Shown here piece after piece: positions 18,719-27,687 of a DNA stretch of 64,000 bases. How positions within the stretch are numbered: the stretch's first letter is position 1; each line of letters begins with the position of its first letter. Source of the DNA: Bradyrhizobium sp. 149 (lineage in GTDB: Bacteria; Pseudomonadota; Alphaproteobacteria; Rhizobiales; Xanthobacteraceae); contig NZ_JADPKK010000023.1 in NCBI RefSeq assembly GCF_023073915.1, positions 1-64,000 of the forward strand, in the 5' to 3' direction. The notes beneath the pieces are model-generated. The model saw only the letters and a program-made list of their open reading frames with translations, was not told the origin of the DNA and did not search any database. The position numbers and the translations under genes are program-made.

Positions 18719-18769
18719 CTGCGTTGGAGGCTCGAGTGACGAACTTACCGGCCAGTTACCACTTCGCAG

Positions 18770-18985
18770 TTGGCGCATGAGCTGAATCAAGCATTCGCTT
18801 CGGCTGAAACTCGCACAATTTGCAAGGCGATTGGACAAGCGCTCAAAGATTTCAAGATTTCAGAAATCTTGAAAAGACGGGGCTGCAGCGTACCAGCATC
18901 TATCGTGCTTCCGGCAACGAACAGCTTCCGAATTTTGCGACCGTCTTGGGGCGCTCACGGCCAGAGGCTTGAACCGAAGGTAGCC
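18770..18985 (+). pseudogene. Addiction-module antidote (HTH, HigA/HI1420-like), frameshifted
   Basis: The first frame reads ELNQAFASAETRTICKAIGQ then ALKDFKISEILK. After a short A-run at 18870 the next frame continues TGLQRTSIYRASGNEQLPNF then ATVLG, and a third frame ends ALTARGL. Joined, this matches the small helix-turn-helix antidotes of toxin-antitoxin loci (pattern xTGLxRxSxYRAxGxxxxPNF). Two frameshifts destroy it. No partner toxin gene is visible beside it. Family assignment is from pattern memory. Confidence 0.55.
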
Positions 18986-19079
18986 CCCATGCGCCGCGGC
19001 CATAAACAACCTGAACCGCCGGAGCCACAGGCGTAGAACTAGTAACGCAGACAATCGATTCCGCTACGGCGCGCAGCAT

Positions 19080-19430
19080 GGAAGTCATGCGTCCGCTGTA
19101 AGGAAGCCGCCGAAGGTGACGGCGTCGCCGACTTCAACGCGCTGCATTCGCGCAAGCACAACGACGAGGTGCAGCTGTACGCCTTCGACATCATCGCGCC
19201 CGGCGGCGAGGATCTCCGGCAACTGCCGCTGAGCACGCGCAAGACCAATCTGGCCCAGCTGCTACGCGGCCGCCCGCGGCATGTTCGTCGCGCCGTTCGA
19301 GACTGGCGAGATCAGCGCTGACCTGTTCGGTGCCGCATCCCGTATGGGCCCCGAGGGCCTAGTCTCCAAGCGCTCAACCGGCGCTACAGTGCCGATCGGC
19401 CGAAAGACTGGAGCAAGGTAAAGAACAGGA
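19080..19430 (+). pseudogene. ATP-dependent DNA ligase (LigD-type) fragment, two frameshifts
   Basis: Three consecutive frames rebuild the second half of a LigD-like ligase catalytic domain: GVADFNALHSRKHNDEVQLY, AFDIIAPGGEDLRQLPLSTR, KTNLAQLLRGRP; then after a shift near 19280, GMFVAPFETGEISADLFGAA and RMGPEGLVSKRS; then after another near 19375, NRRYSADRPKDWSKVKN. The last segment includes ligase motifs IV (EGLVSKR) and V (DWSKVKN). The nucleotidyl-lysine part lies upstream and is missing. It is a dead remnant of an NHEJ-type ligase. Confidence 0.75.
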
Positions 19431-19887
19431 CTCCAACCGGCGATGACGCGGGTGATGGATGCCCACACCGCCGTCGCGTCCGTGACCCAAGCCAGCCGTA
19501 CTACGAACCACCTGATCTCGTCGAGAAGCGTCGGCAACTCACCGCAATATTCCGACAAATCGTCGCAACGCGTCGTTGCTGAACCGCTTCTTGGTGAAGA
19601 TCGCGCTTCTGTCGGAGCCGAGGGACGTCGCGCACGCCCAACATGTCCGGTCTGAGTTCGCACGAACGCTGCAAAAGGTTGAAGCAATCGCCTCGCGGTC
19701 CGCATCCGCAAACTCATTAGGCACCGTTAAGCAACCCAAATAACCTTAAGGGACAGACGTTCTTGCGCCTGCTGCCGCAGGCGCCGATGCTCGATGCAGT
19801 CGCCAAGTCGTCCTCGTCTCGCGTACTGGCGCCTCCGCGGCAAGGGGCCGGCGCCGTCACAAGCGACGGCCCCGCCCATGATGAGCT
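19431..19887. other. Region without a recognisable gene
   Basis: Overlapping short frames only. I found nothing beyond the end of the ligase remnant. Confidence 0.45.
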
Positions 19888-20310
19888 CTAGCAGGCGCGC
19901 CGCACTGCTCGGGGCACAAACGGCAGTCTCGGAGAAAACGGCTTTGCGATCGCGAGAACCGCGGCTTCGTCAGTTTCGAGCGCGATCTTCTGGGCGAGCA
20001 TCACATCGCCAATTGCCAGGGCCCGTTCGGGAAGGAAGCACCACCCCGTCTTAGGCTCCAGTTTTTCATCCAGCTCCAAAACATTGCTCATGGCGCCCTG
20101 GTGAATTCGGTATCGCCGGCCGGTATGGGAACCAGTGACTTCAAAAAAATCGTTGGCATCAAATTGCGCGCGCTGTTCTGGAGATAACCATTCTCGCAAA
20201 AGACGGCGTGCACGAGCTTCCGGGCCATTTTGCTCGTTGAAGCTCCGGTAGAGCGCACGCAGAGCACGCAAACGCGCACCTTGGGCGACGTTGCGTCCGA
20301 ACAAAAACAT
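19888..20310 (-). CDS. Conserved hypothetical protein, 140 residues
   Basis: MFLFGRNVAQGARLRALRAL starts a soluble protein. A basic, helical N-terminal part includes ARRLLREWLSPEQRAQFD. A central segment reads FFEVTGSHTGRRYRIHQGAM and a C-terminal one GWCFLPERALAIGDVMLAQK then IALETDE. I recognise this pattern from Bradyrhizobium hypothetical proteins (single-domain, no assigned function). The gene follows another small hypothetical gene by 19 bp and probably forms an operon with it. The GGAAG before the ATG is close to it. Confidence 0.65.
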   Translation of the reverse strand: MFLFGRNVAQGARLRALRALYRSFNEQNGPEARARRLLREWLSPEQRAQFDANDFFEVTGSHTGRRYRIHQGAMSNVLELDEKLEPKTGWCFLPERALAIGDVMLAQKIALETDEAAVLAIAKPFSPRLPFVPRAVRRAC

Positions 20311-20329
20311 CTTCCGTGCTGCGAAGGGT

Positions 20330-20551
20330 CTAACCGCCGACTAAGTGCGGATAGAACAGCGTTTCTTCCGCTGTTGGATCAAATGACCTTATAAGCTTGA
20401 GATCGCCGGCCGCGGTCCGAGTGGCAGCGGTAAATCCCTGGTTCGTAAGCTTCTTGAACCGCAGCTCAGCCTCGGCAAGCCCCTTGGGGTCATCTTGCTC
20501 AAAAACATGTCTGCGGTCGCCTGTGCTGTCCATTACGATCTGGGTAGCCAT
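20330..20551 (-). CDS. Conserved hypothetical protein, about 73 residues
   Basis: MATQIVMDSTGDRRHVFEQD begins a short protein. It continues LAEAELRFKKLTNQGFTAAT and ends SFDPTAEETLFYPHLVGG, a conserved ending in a Bradyrhizobium hypothetical family. GGAG lies 9 bp before the ATG at 20551; an alternative in-frame ATG lies at 20635. It is likely co-transcribed with 19888-20310. Function unknown. Confidence 0.6.
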   Translation of the reverse strand: MATQIVMDSTGDRRHVFEQDDPKGLAEAELRFKKLTNQGFTAATRTAAGDLKLIRSFDPTAEETLFYPHLVGG

Positions 20552-20647
20552 GGGAGAGAACTCCGCAATGCTAGACCCCGATGAAGAACAAACCTCCCCG
20601 AAGTGGATGATGTTCCTGCTCTCGGCAAATTTCATTGTGCCTTCTAG

Positions 20648-20911
20648 TCAGCGGTCGTCTGGCTCGCCGAAATTGACGAAAACCTGATCCGCAGCGCCCT
20701 GACGACGGCACAACGGGCGAAGCTGGTCGCAAAGCGGAAGGCGGCGTATGAGGCGGTGCATCTGGAGATGAAGAAGGGGGCGACCACTTGGACCTTTGGC
20801 GAACCAAAAATCTCGATGCAGGAAGACTGTCGCGCTCCGTGTTCGCACCACAAACTACGCAACCTCGAAACCTCGGGTGAGTTACGGACCCGAAGAGGAA
20901 TTGGAAGGTAA
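20648..20911 (+). pseudogene. ParB-like protein fragment
   Basis: WLAEIDENLIRSALTTAQRA and KLVAKRKAAYEAVHLEMKKG match the helix after the ParB/RepB nuclease-like domain in phage- or plasmid-type ParB proteins (pattern xEIDENLxRxxLxxxxRxxxxxxRKxxYExxH). A stop codon precedes it in frame (20645-20647) and no start or N-terminal domain is present. The tail after GEPKISMQEDC is unlike the family. It is a remnant of a mobile element. Confidence 0.5.
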
Positions 20912-21000
20912 GCGGAAGAGCGGAAGTCTGTCGTGCGCGCAACAGCACTTGGATTGCCATTTATCCGTGCGTCCTCTTTTCCAGCATTGAACAGGTGACA

Positions 21001-21267
21001 ATGAAAGCATCCCTTCTTCTTGCTGGCGCACTCAAGGTCGGATGCGCTACCCAGCTATCGCTGACGAGTTCTACGTCGTGCAGGGACCTAGCCACAGCTG
21101 CACGATTACCTCCCCGCGCCCGGCGGACAAGGCAGTCGTGACGCAGATCGGTCCGATGGCCTTCAAGAACCGCGTTGAAGCTGAAGACGCATCAAGCAGA
21201 CCAAAGTCTGCGAGGAAGGCACTGTGGTAGCAGCACCGGCAGCACCACCGTTATCAAAGAGAAGCAA
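21001..21267 (+). pseudogene. Small secreted hypothetical protein, two frameshifts
   Basis: ATG at 21001 gives MKASLLLAGALK, a signal-peptide-like start. A second frame continues ADEFYVVQGPSHSCTITSPR and AVVTQIGPMAFKNRVEAEDA. A third frame finishes IKQTKVCEEGTVVAAPAAPP. The joined protein resembles the small exported Bradyrhizobium family with the pattern YYVVQxxxxxxCTIxxxxP, TxVxxxGxxFKxRxEAExxxKxTKVC. Disrupted by two single-base shifts. Confidence 0.55.
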
Positions 21268-21407
21268 TGAACTTCTGGTCGAATTCTGGCGAGTTTGGAG
21301 AAAGATCGCGTCCCGGGGGCGCAAGCTAAGTCCGCCGATCTGTCATCCCACAGCGAAGAAGCGCTGAAGACAGCGCACAAGGGCCCGCCGCAGAGCTGAC
21401 CACTCCC

Positions 21408-21432
21408 AAGAGGCCGCCTCGGGCGGTCTCTT
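21408..21432 (+). terminator. Terminator-like hairpin
   Basis: AAGAGGCCGCC / GGCGGTCTCTT form an 11-bp stem with one G-T pair around a TCG loop, followed by CCTTG. It probably ended the decayed unit at 21001-21400. No intact gene precedes it. Confidence 0.55.
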
Positions 21433-21927
21433 CCTTGTCGGTACACGCCCACGATGTGCGGCGGGCCACCAGCCCTCTCACCTACCTCCGGAATGAGCGA
21501 TCGATGTCCCGCAGGAGAGCCACGGCGGCGTCGGTATAGCGCCCGTAGGACAACTGCTGATCTGCAAGACTGGCACACGCCAGTACAAGGGCAGCTATGG
21601 CCACGCCCTTGATCATGTCGGATATGATGCCCGGAGCTCGCCGCGATGTCGCCTAGGCCGGCCATCCAGGCCTTTCCAGTCAGATGGTGACCATCGTTCG
21701 TGTGGCAGCAGCACCGACCAACGCTCTCGCCGACCAGTGGCCCGACTCGTCCGGCTCTCCGATCTCGATCCCGCTTCGTCTGCAACGCCCCGACTCGCGA
21801 GCAGATGGACAGTTGCCCGAAGTGGCCGAAGAGTTGGAGCGGCCGATGATGCTCTTGGTCCCGGCGCGAACGGGAACATAGCTGGATCGTGGATTCGTCC
21901 TGCACGACTGGTCCGCATTCTTCGAAC

Positions 21928-22176
21928 ATGCCGGGATATTTTTCCACGTCCACAACGTTGCGCCAAACAAGGATGAGGAAGGCGAAGAGTTGCCGGACGA
22001 CGAAGCAGCATGGCGAGAGGGCACGACCTTCGCAAGCGCTCTGTTAAGGACGCCGATGACAAGTCCGGCGGGCGAAGAATGGAGCCCAGAGGTGATGGAC
22101 CAAGCCGGCAAGCCGATCTACTTCACCAGCATGTCTCGAGAAATGAAGTACGCCCCCTTCGTTCCAGGCCTCTCAT
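21928..22176 (+). pseudogene. DUF6894-type protein, frameshifted
   Basis: ATG at 21928 begins MPGYF. A one-base shift restores FFHVHNVAPNKDEEGEELPD and DEAAWREGTTFASALL. After another shift the sequence continues GEEWSPEVMDQAGKPIYFTS. This is the small DUF6894 layout (MPxYFFHxH, LPDxxAA, WxxEVxDxxGxxLxxxxF). An intact relative lies at 48880-49137. Confidence 0.65.
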
Positions 22177-22363
22177 TCAGGCTACAGGAAATTCCGCTCG
22201 TGGCCTTTCACTACTGTGGAAGCAGTGCGGCTACATGTCGGTTCAGGGGGACGCCACCAACTTTGCAGTGGAGCGCTAGACCGAGGCTTTTGACCCAGAG
22301 GAGAAGTGGTAGATTGATTTGCCCTCCCTTCCAGAAGGCGCGCCACGCGGAAGGCCGCTACCC

Positions 22364-22650
22364 TCAATCCAGATCGACAAGAAATGCTAGGACCAAGTCT
22401 TCGGTCTGAGCTTGAATAGCTGCGTTTCGATAAATGACAATCTCGGCTTCGTCAGCTCTGCGAACTGTCAACTTGGCCGTCGAGGAGCAAAGCGGGAGGC
22501 TGTTCGACGTAATCGTGTCAAGTCGTCACGAACCCAGTCCTCTTTGCACAACTCGAAGGCTTCCGGGAAATCTCTTTGCCTCGACGCGCACCTAGCTTTG
22601 CCGTCAACGTCCATCGCGAATACCGAACCTGAGGAAACAGTGACACTCAC
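22364..22650 (-). pseudogene. Conserved hypothetical protein, frameshifted
   Basis: One frame gives DFPEAFELCKEDWVRDDLTR; after a shift near 22510 another gives LPLCSSTAKLTVRRADEAEI, VIYRNA, and the ending EDLVLAFLVDLD. The pattern (xxAxELCxxxW, L..G.PLxxxxxKLxVRxAxxxE, DDLVLVYLVxLD) matches a small Bradyrhizobium family of unknown function. At least two shifts are needed, so it is dead. Confidence 0.5.
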
Positions 22651-22979
22651 TTTTCATCAGTATCGGACAAACCTGGGAGGGTTTTGCTTCACTTCACATT
22701 TGCTCACGAACTGGCCGCATTCGCGAGGCGTCCAGCTACTGTATCGGCCTCTTTCGGCCCGCAAGCAACGTCCGCTCATGGCTAGACGTCCGGCGGGACA
22801 GGTCGATGACGGCTTTTAACCAAGGAGAACGTTGACGTGGCGCAGCCGCGGTTCGCAATCCGTTCTCGTTACTGGCTTGCTCTCACTCGCTGCCCGGTAC
22901 TAGCCTGTTTCCATCGTCGGTGGCCTAGCTTGATCTTGGGGACTGGCCTAGTTTCGATCCGGGCTATCGTCACGCGCGA
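22651..22979. other. Region without a recognisable gene
   Basis: I see nothing supportable between the hypothetical pseudogene and the IS66 remnant. Confidence 0.4.
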
Positions 22980-23324
22980 TCCCTTTAGGGAACACTTGGA
23001 GCTACCATTAAGAAACAACGGCACAATTCGCAGGGGATTGGCCGTGGGCATCGAGCGGATGCACAGGCCGAAATACTGGCGGGAGCGTGGGGTGGAGTTT
23101 CGTGCCAAGGCAGACAATTGCGAGTATCCCGAGCCACAGCCCGACCCCGTTGTGCCAAAGCGCCTTGAGCGTGCCGGCATGACCACGGACACAAAAATGT
23201 CGCCGGCAGAGGGATCTCGCCCAGCGCCCTCCGGCACCAGCAACGCCAGGCCCTGCATGCCTTTGCGCATGTCAGTGTGACCAGTTGCGATCCAGATTTT
23301 TGACCTTGCTGCGATCAGGATCAT
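22980..23324 (-). pseudogene. IS66 family TnpB, decayed
   Basis: ATG at 23324 gives MILIAARSKIWIATGHTDMR and KGMQGLALLVPEGAGRDPSA then GDIFV, the conserved TnpB N-terminus. After two shifts a short piece KALWHNGVGLWL of the middle is still readable; the C-terminal RxFIWP region is not. Its start overlaps the tnpA stop. Confidence 0.75.
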
Positions 23325-23437
23325 CGCCGCTCCAACAGATCCAACACACGAGACAACGCGGTCATATCGATGCCGGCATCGACGATCACTCGATAAGCTT
23401 TGCCGGAGACAATCTCCATGCGTCCGCTCGCTGACGT

Positions 23438-23588
23438 AGCTGTCGACTGCACTGGCGGCGGACCCGGCAGCACCATTGCCGGCACAAAGCCGTGTGAGGC
23501 TCTTCATCACCGGCCCGGCCGGGCCGCAAACGATCGCCACCAAGTCAGCGGAAGCGAGCGCGAGATGCCGCATCGCCGGGCTGTCGAT
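23438..23588. repeat. Diverged tandem repeat, copy A, inside IS66 tnpA
   Basis: This about 150-bp unit is repeated at 23597-23744 with 8 bp between. The 3' 117 bp of both units are collinear and about four-fifths identical by eye. It encodes the helix-turn-helix of TnpA. Confidence 0.75.
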
Positions 23589-23596
23589 CTAGCTAG

Positions 23597-23744
23597 AGCT
23601 GTCGATCGCACTGGCGGATCCGCTATCACCATTGCCGGCAGAGAGCCGGGGCAATGCTCTTCATCACAGCCCCGGCCGGTCCGCAAACGATCGCCACAAG
23701 TCAGCAGCAGCAAGCGCGAGATGCCGTATCGCCGGGCTGTCGAT
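23597..23744. repeat. Diverged tandem repeat, copy B, inside IS66 tnpA
   Basis: Partner of 23438-23588. The many substitutions between copies imply the duplication is old or the DNA is evolving freely. Confidence 0.75.
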
Positions 23745-23886
23745 GAAACGGCTCGTGGGGGCTGCAAAGTCTACAGGACGATCTTGCTTTCTCATCGTCG
23801 GTCCATCGACGACGCCGGCCAGTCTCAACAACCTCGAACCGTTCGACCTGAGCACTGCCCTTACTGCTGTCCACAAGCGCTGTCAC

Positions 23887-24287
23887 ACAGCACTCCTCTT
23901 AACCAGAGAAGGCAGCCGTCACCGGACGGAGAGGCGGCTCCAGACGCTTGTGGGGAGTTTAGCCAGGTGGAGAAGCTTCGAAGTAAGCTCCGACATACAC
24001 GAGCGCAGAGCTATCGCAGAAGATGGCGTACCAAAGCGGGCAGCAGAGCAAGAGCCGTTTAGGGCCCGCCAGGTCCGAAGGTTGGCCCCGGTTGGTTCAC
24101 TCGCGTGATCCGCCTGCATGCATGACCGGCCATCCTCGCGTCTGCCGTCATTTGGAGTAAGGCTGGCACCTTCATCCGCCGAGTAGCGAGCCTCGACAAC
24201 TGTGGCCCTGCGATATGTCCGCAACCTGGCAGACTGGTGTGACTCGCATGTTCGAACGTCAGCGCGGCCGCGAGACCGGCCGTCTAT
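23887..24287. other. Region without a recognisable gene
   Basis: Only overlapping short frames with no family resemblance or ribosome-binding sites. Confidence 0.4.
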
Positions 24288-24491
24288 TCAGGATCGCGCG
24301 CTCACCCCGATTTTCGTTTGTCGTTGCACCTCGGAACACAGCAACAAATCGATCGCCTTCCAAAGCTCAACGTCGTGCTCGCGATGCATTTGCTCGGCTC
24401 GCCGCCTCGCCGCCTGCTCGTCAATGCAGTCGAGCTTTGCCACGCAGATCACTTGCCGGCTGCTGTCCACCACGAACGCTTTGTACCGCAT
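24288..24491 (-). CDS. Small conserved hypothetical protein, 67 residues
   Basis: MRYKAFVVDSSRQVICVAKL then DCIDEQAARRRAEQ and HDVELWKAIDLL follows a pattern common in small Bradyrhizobium proteins (YxAxxxDxxGxI, LxCxDDxxAxxxAxxLxxGHDVELW). The end (CSEVQRQTKIGVSARS) is longer than usual and may be altered. The ATG at 24491 is preferred. No function known. Confidence 0.55.
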   Translation of the reverse strand: MRYKAFVVDSSRQVICVAKLDCIDEQAARRRAEQMHREHDVELWKAIDLLLCSEVQRQTKIGVSARS

Positions 24492-24721
24492 TACACAATC
24501 CCATCCCAACGCGGACCGTCATCGTAATCGAATGTCGGTCTAAGGCGGTGGTAAACTAAGTGTGGGCCCGCGGAACCTTTGTACGTGTGGCAATTCGGCG
24601 ATACCTGGAATTCATCGACCCCGCGGCGACGCGCGTACCTGCCGAGGCGATTGCGCTACCTCACTCACCGCGTGCCGAAGCGTGCGGCTCGAGCTTAGGA
24701 TTGAGAAGCCACCAAACATCA

Positions 24722-25297
24722 TCAGCAGCACACCTGTGGGGGTGAGCCGGAGAGCGCAGGCGCGAGGAGCTGCTCAACGTCGACTTGGCCCGGCATGGAG
24801 TGCTCAGGCGTAAGCCGCCGGCTGTGAAGATGGGTAGGTACCGCTGACGTCACGGTGCCCATATCGAGTACAGAAGCGGCATCAGCCAGCTTGATTTCGG
24901 CTGCAGGCGGCTGGGACGGCTGGGCCGGTGCGGAGCGCAGCAACTCCGTGCGCGCATCAACCACCGCGGTCTGCCTGGGCCGCGTACTCCCGTTCTCGTC
25001 CAAACTGGCGGTGCGATCTTCGGCCCCGCGAGGAAGAACTGTCTTCTTCACCTTCGCGATACCCTCGGCCAGGAACCAGCATTTACGGTGACCGTCGAAT
25101 TGATAGACCCAATGCGTCTCGTCCGCGGTCGTGTTGCCGTGTCGCGGCAAGCATTGCGTTTGCGCCAAAGAGGTTGCTGCGGGCTCGCGCGGAGCGCCAT
25201 TGAACAAGTCGGCAAAAGGGTCGGGGACCGCAGGTGTCGCCGCAAGAGTTCCAACAAGAACCAAGCCGGCGAAGTAAAATCGCAAATAACCGGACAT
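24722..25297 (-). CDS. Secreted conserved hypothetical protein, 191 residues
   Basis: A signal peptide (MSGYLRFYFAGLVLVGTLAA then TPAVPD) is followed by a conserved core CLPRHGNTTADETHWVYQFD then GHRKCWFLAEG, with two Cys that could pair. A low-complexity Ala/Gln/Pro tail follows. GGGAG lies 6 bp before the ATG. I recognise the core from Bradyrhizobium exported hypothetical proteins. No enzymatic motif is present. The tail after LLRSAPAQ may be non-conserved. Confidence 0.65.
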   Translation of the reverse strand: MSGYLRFYFAGLVLVGTLAATPAVPDPFADLFNGAPREPAATSLAQTQCLPRHGNTTADETHWVYQFDGHRKCWFLAEGIAKVKKTVLPRGAEDRTASLDENGSTRPRQTAVVDARTELLRSAPAQPSQPPAAEIKLADAASVLDMGTVTSAVPTHLHSRRLTPEHSMPGQVDVEQLLAPALSGSPPQVCC

Positions 25298-25689
25298 CGA
25301 AAACTCCCGGTGTTGCGCCCCTCACCGGGACCACCCTTCGCGGCCCACTTGGGCCGCCATGCGGCCCAAATCTGTCGGCGCCATGGATTCATTGTGGGCC
25401 TAAAACGAGATCCGGGTCCGAATTGAAAACCAGTGCAGCAGCCGAGGAATACAGGGAGCGCTTAGCCAGAACTGAGGCGATGAGTGAGGACCACCGGTGT
25501 CCGCTCTGCTCAGTTCGCCTCGGCACGAAGCACCTCGCGGCCCCTCGCTGATCCAGCCGTCGTCGGACGTCCAAAGGGACGGCGGACATCATACCTCCTC
25601 GACACTCCGGCAAGAGCGGAGCTCGCCCGTTTTCGAAAGACGAAATGAGAAGGCTGGGTTCGCCTTTCGAAGAACCGATAGTAGTAGCC
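25298..25689. other. Region without a recognisable gene
   Basis: Frames on both strands overlap; none resembles a known family. Confidence 0.4.
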
Positions 25690-25918
25690 GGCCTCAGGTT
25701 GGTGACCCTGCTCCTGCCGGTGAGTACATCGCCGCGCTGCCGAAGATCGAGCACGCTGCGCCGGAATGGCAAGCCGTACGGAGGCGCTAGCTCTCGTCGC
25801 AGAAGGTGGCGGCGCAACGATGTTTGCTTATCTGAACCAGCCGCAGTTTGTCTGCCATACCTGTGAGCAGCACGGCGCCATCCGGCGCGCCGGGAGCCAG
25901 CCCAAGTCGATGGTTTGA
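25690..25918 (+). pseudogene. Small hypothetical protein, frameshifted
   Basis: One frame gives GEYIAALPKIEHAAPEWQAV; a one-base shift gives TEALALVAEGGGATMFAYLN and a tail VCHTCEQHGAIRRAG. The first two segments match a small Bradyrhizobium family (EYIxxLPKxEHxxxEWQAAxEALxLVAxxGGPTMFAR). The tail with CxxC is not from that family. Dead by frameshift. Confidence 0.5.
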
Positions 25919-25938
25919 GAGTGCCGCCCGCAGAGGTT

Positions 25939-26103
25939 TTACTGCCGTGTGAGGCTGCGTAGTTCAGCTGCTAGCTCAGCTCTCAGTTCTTCCTCAAGCT
26001 CCCGGATATGCTTCGCCGTTGGGCCGTCCGGAAAATCTTTCGCGAGCTGGCGACAGTGCGCTAGCTTTCGCCCGATTGACAAAATATCCCGGTCGCTTTC
26101 CAT
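25939..26103 (-). CDS. Small hypothetical protein, about 54 residues
   Basis: MESDRDILSIGRKLAHCRQL then AKDFPDGPTAKHIRELEEEL is a helical protein whose FPDGPTA...IRELE core recurs in small Bradyrhizobium proteins. The ATG at 26103 is preferred over a GTG at 26220, though neither has a clear ribosome-binding site. Function unknown. Confidence 0.5.
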   Translation of the reverse strand: MESDRDILSIGRKLAHCRQLAKDFPDGPTAKHIRELEEELRAELAAELRSLTRQ

Positions 26104-26295
26104 GGAATCAAAATGATCCTTGGGACCGCGATCATTCAATACTCCAAACGATATAGGCCACCCCGGGATCGGCGATGGTTCCTGCACAGGAGCTTGCCAA
26201 CTTTTCCCGATTTGATTCACATAGGCAAATGTGGTGCGCGATCGTTCGAATTACCTCACCCGAATTGCGCCAGGCAGTTCGGGGAGAACCGTCCT

Positions 26296-26508
26296 TTGTC
26301 GGATGAGCATGCGCCTTCACAGTCCAGATTTATCATACGGCAGGGAACGAGGGGTTGGATGGTCTATGATCGAGAACGCAAAGGCCCGGCTCTCATCGGG
26401 ACCGATTGGGCGACCGACCTTACGATGCAGCAAGCCGAAGACGTCAAGCGGATGCTGATTGGTCCAACCGAGAACAAGGCCCACAGCGTGAACGGCGGAC
26501 GGCGGTAA
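26296..26508 (+). CDS. Small hypothetical protein, 70 residues, TTG start
   Basis: FIIRQGTRGWMVYDRERKGP then ALIGTDWATDLTMQQAEDVK matches a short Bradyrhizobium family (IxRGTRGxMVxDxxxxxPAxxGxxxAxxLTxEQAxxxK). No ATG precedes the core in frame, but a TTG at 26296 follows GGGGAG with 8-bp spacing. An upstream ATG at 26113 gives an unrelated 60-residue extension and is not preferred. Confidence 0.5.
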   Translation: MSDEHAPSQSRFIIRQGTRGWMVYDRERKGPALIGTDWATDLTMQQAEDVKRMLIGPTENKAHSVNGGRR

Positions 26509-27029
26509 AAAAACGGCGGCCTTAGGGGCAACCCCGACGCCAAAGGACTTCCCTATCTCGTTGATCCGGACCTATACGCTCCCGCGGCCGGACGCCACGT
26601 CGTTACGGACGATCGCCACAGCCTCCCAATGCTGGGACGGCTCCTGCCGTAATCCGGGAATTTTCTAAAGAAAAAAGGCCGGCACAGCAGGACTCAGTTG
26701 ACTGAACTAAGAAGCTTCGAGATCAGTACCGCCACCAAGTGGAGGACGTTGCTCATTGACGCACCCCCATCTGGCTCGGGGGCGCCCTGCGGACTCGCCC
26801 ACGACAGAACTGCTCGGGGAAAAGGTTGGTGCGACCGGTAAAGCCCACGAGCGGACGCCGCTGGCCGTTCTACCGTGCTTTTCCTCCCCGCAAACTACGA
26901 TCCTGGCCACGTCCATTTCGCAGCCTCGCTACCGTAGTTTACGGCCGTCTGGGGCAATGCCTCAGCCTTGCCAGGCACCCTGCTCTCCTCCGCCAGTTCC
27001 AGGCCGCTCCATGCGCGCGAGCTCGTGGA
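26509..27029. other. Region without a recognisable gene
   Basis: Short overlapping frames only. Homology to another part of the window starts near 27030. Confidence 0.4.
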
Positions 27030-27130
27030 TGTCGCGCTGATGTCGCCTCATGCGGCCGATCAGCCTCCGGCAACCCACGAGCGTCAATAGGCGCCCAGCC
27101 GGTGCGGATCGATCGGCGCTCGGCATAAGC
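27030..27130 (+). repeat. Diverged repeat shared with 30825-30932
   Basis: Both copies contain ATGCGGCCGATCAG followed by alignable sequence to GCATAAGCCTG or TTATGCCTG. In 30711-30932 the frame reads LEAVLMLPHAADQSPAAPGR then GQPVWVRI; here the decayed equivalent ends IGAQPVRIDRRSA. It is the 3' end of an unnamed small gene family. Confidence 0.55.
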
Positions 27131-27137
27131 CTGCCAT

Positions 27138-27344
27138 CGTGAACAGCGAAGCCGGATGCACAGCTTGTACTCAGTCACGAGTGCTCAAGGCCCTTTTTCC
27201 CGTGGCCAAGGGTTACTGAAGATCTATGACTGCGCGAGCTGCGGCAACGATCTATGGCTTGTGACCAGAGTGTCAAAATCATTGGCGCGCAACCGGTCAG
27301 GGGGTGACTTCCTTCCGGTACGCCATTCAAGATCATCGACGTAG
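27138..27344 (+). pseudogene. Small CxxC zinc-ribbon protein, frameshifted copy
   Basis: GTG at 27138 gives NSEAGCTACTQSRVLKALFP then VAKGY and a stop. The next frame continues KIYDCASCGNDLWLVTRVSK. The intact relative at 37218-37487 has both CxxC pairs in one frame. One base was lost or gained at about 27218. Confidence 0.65.
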
Positions 27345-27524
27345 CGAGAAAGCGCCCTCGTGCAGCAGTTGTTCCGAGCTAAAGGGCCCGCGGCGTAAAC
27401 CGCAGCACCTGCAGGTGCGCCGTTTGATAACACCTCAGTGAACGAAACCATCTGCTGAACCCTCGAAGCACTCCGGAAACAGACCGAGCCTACATTTGTC
27501 CTTGCGACTAAAGAGGAGATGTCA

Positions 27525-27638
27525 ATGATGACGCTCAAAGTGATTGTAGCTGCTCTCGGCGCGGGATTTCTGATTTCCATGTATTCGGGAGACTTCGGCT
27601 CCGACGTTGTTCTCGCTCTTGTCACGTTCCTTTCGTAA
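27525..27638 (+). CDS. Small hydrophobic peptide, 37 residues
   Basis: MMTLKVIVAALGAGFLISMY then SGDFGSDVVLALVTFLS. AGGAG lies 6 bp before the ATG at 27525 (ATGs at 27519 and 27528 are also in frame). One membrane segment is followed by an amphipathic end. The last 18 residues reappear, diverged, at 31420-31496 as SGDLGADVVLAILACLS, with third-position changes, which argues that this very short gene is or was selected. Function unknown. Confidence 0.5.
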   Translation: MMTLKVIVAALGAGFLISMYSGDFGSDVVLALVTFLS

Positions 27639-27677
27639 TTGCGCGGATTCCGCGCTCGCGGCCCGACGCGACGCTGT

Positions 27678-27687
27678 CCGCAAGACG
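27678..27687. repeat. ISAs1 target duplication, left copy
   Basis: CCGCAAGACG; identical to 28888-28897. Confidence 0.9.

Larger units (their letters stand above)
22980..23886 (-). mobile_element. IS66-family remnant (tnpA and tnpB decayed, tnpC absent)
   Basis: The order tnpA then tnpB with TGA/ATG overlap at 23321-23324 is the normal IS66 arrangement. Both genes are frameshifted and nothing of the large tnpC or the terminal inverted repeats is visible. Confidence 0.75.
23321..23886 (-). pseudogene. IS66 family TnpA with internal tandem duplication
   Basis: MTALVDSSKGSAQVERFEVV then ETGRRRRWTDDEKAR is the TnpA start. Helix-turn-helix text (STARRYGISRLLLLT) appears in another frame and is then repeated (STARRCGISRSLPLT). 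The C-terminus YRVIVDAGIDMTALSRVLDL then LERR is intact up to the stop overlapping tnpB. The duplication (23438-23588 and 23597-23744) and frameshifts make it non-functional. Confidence 0.75.
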
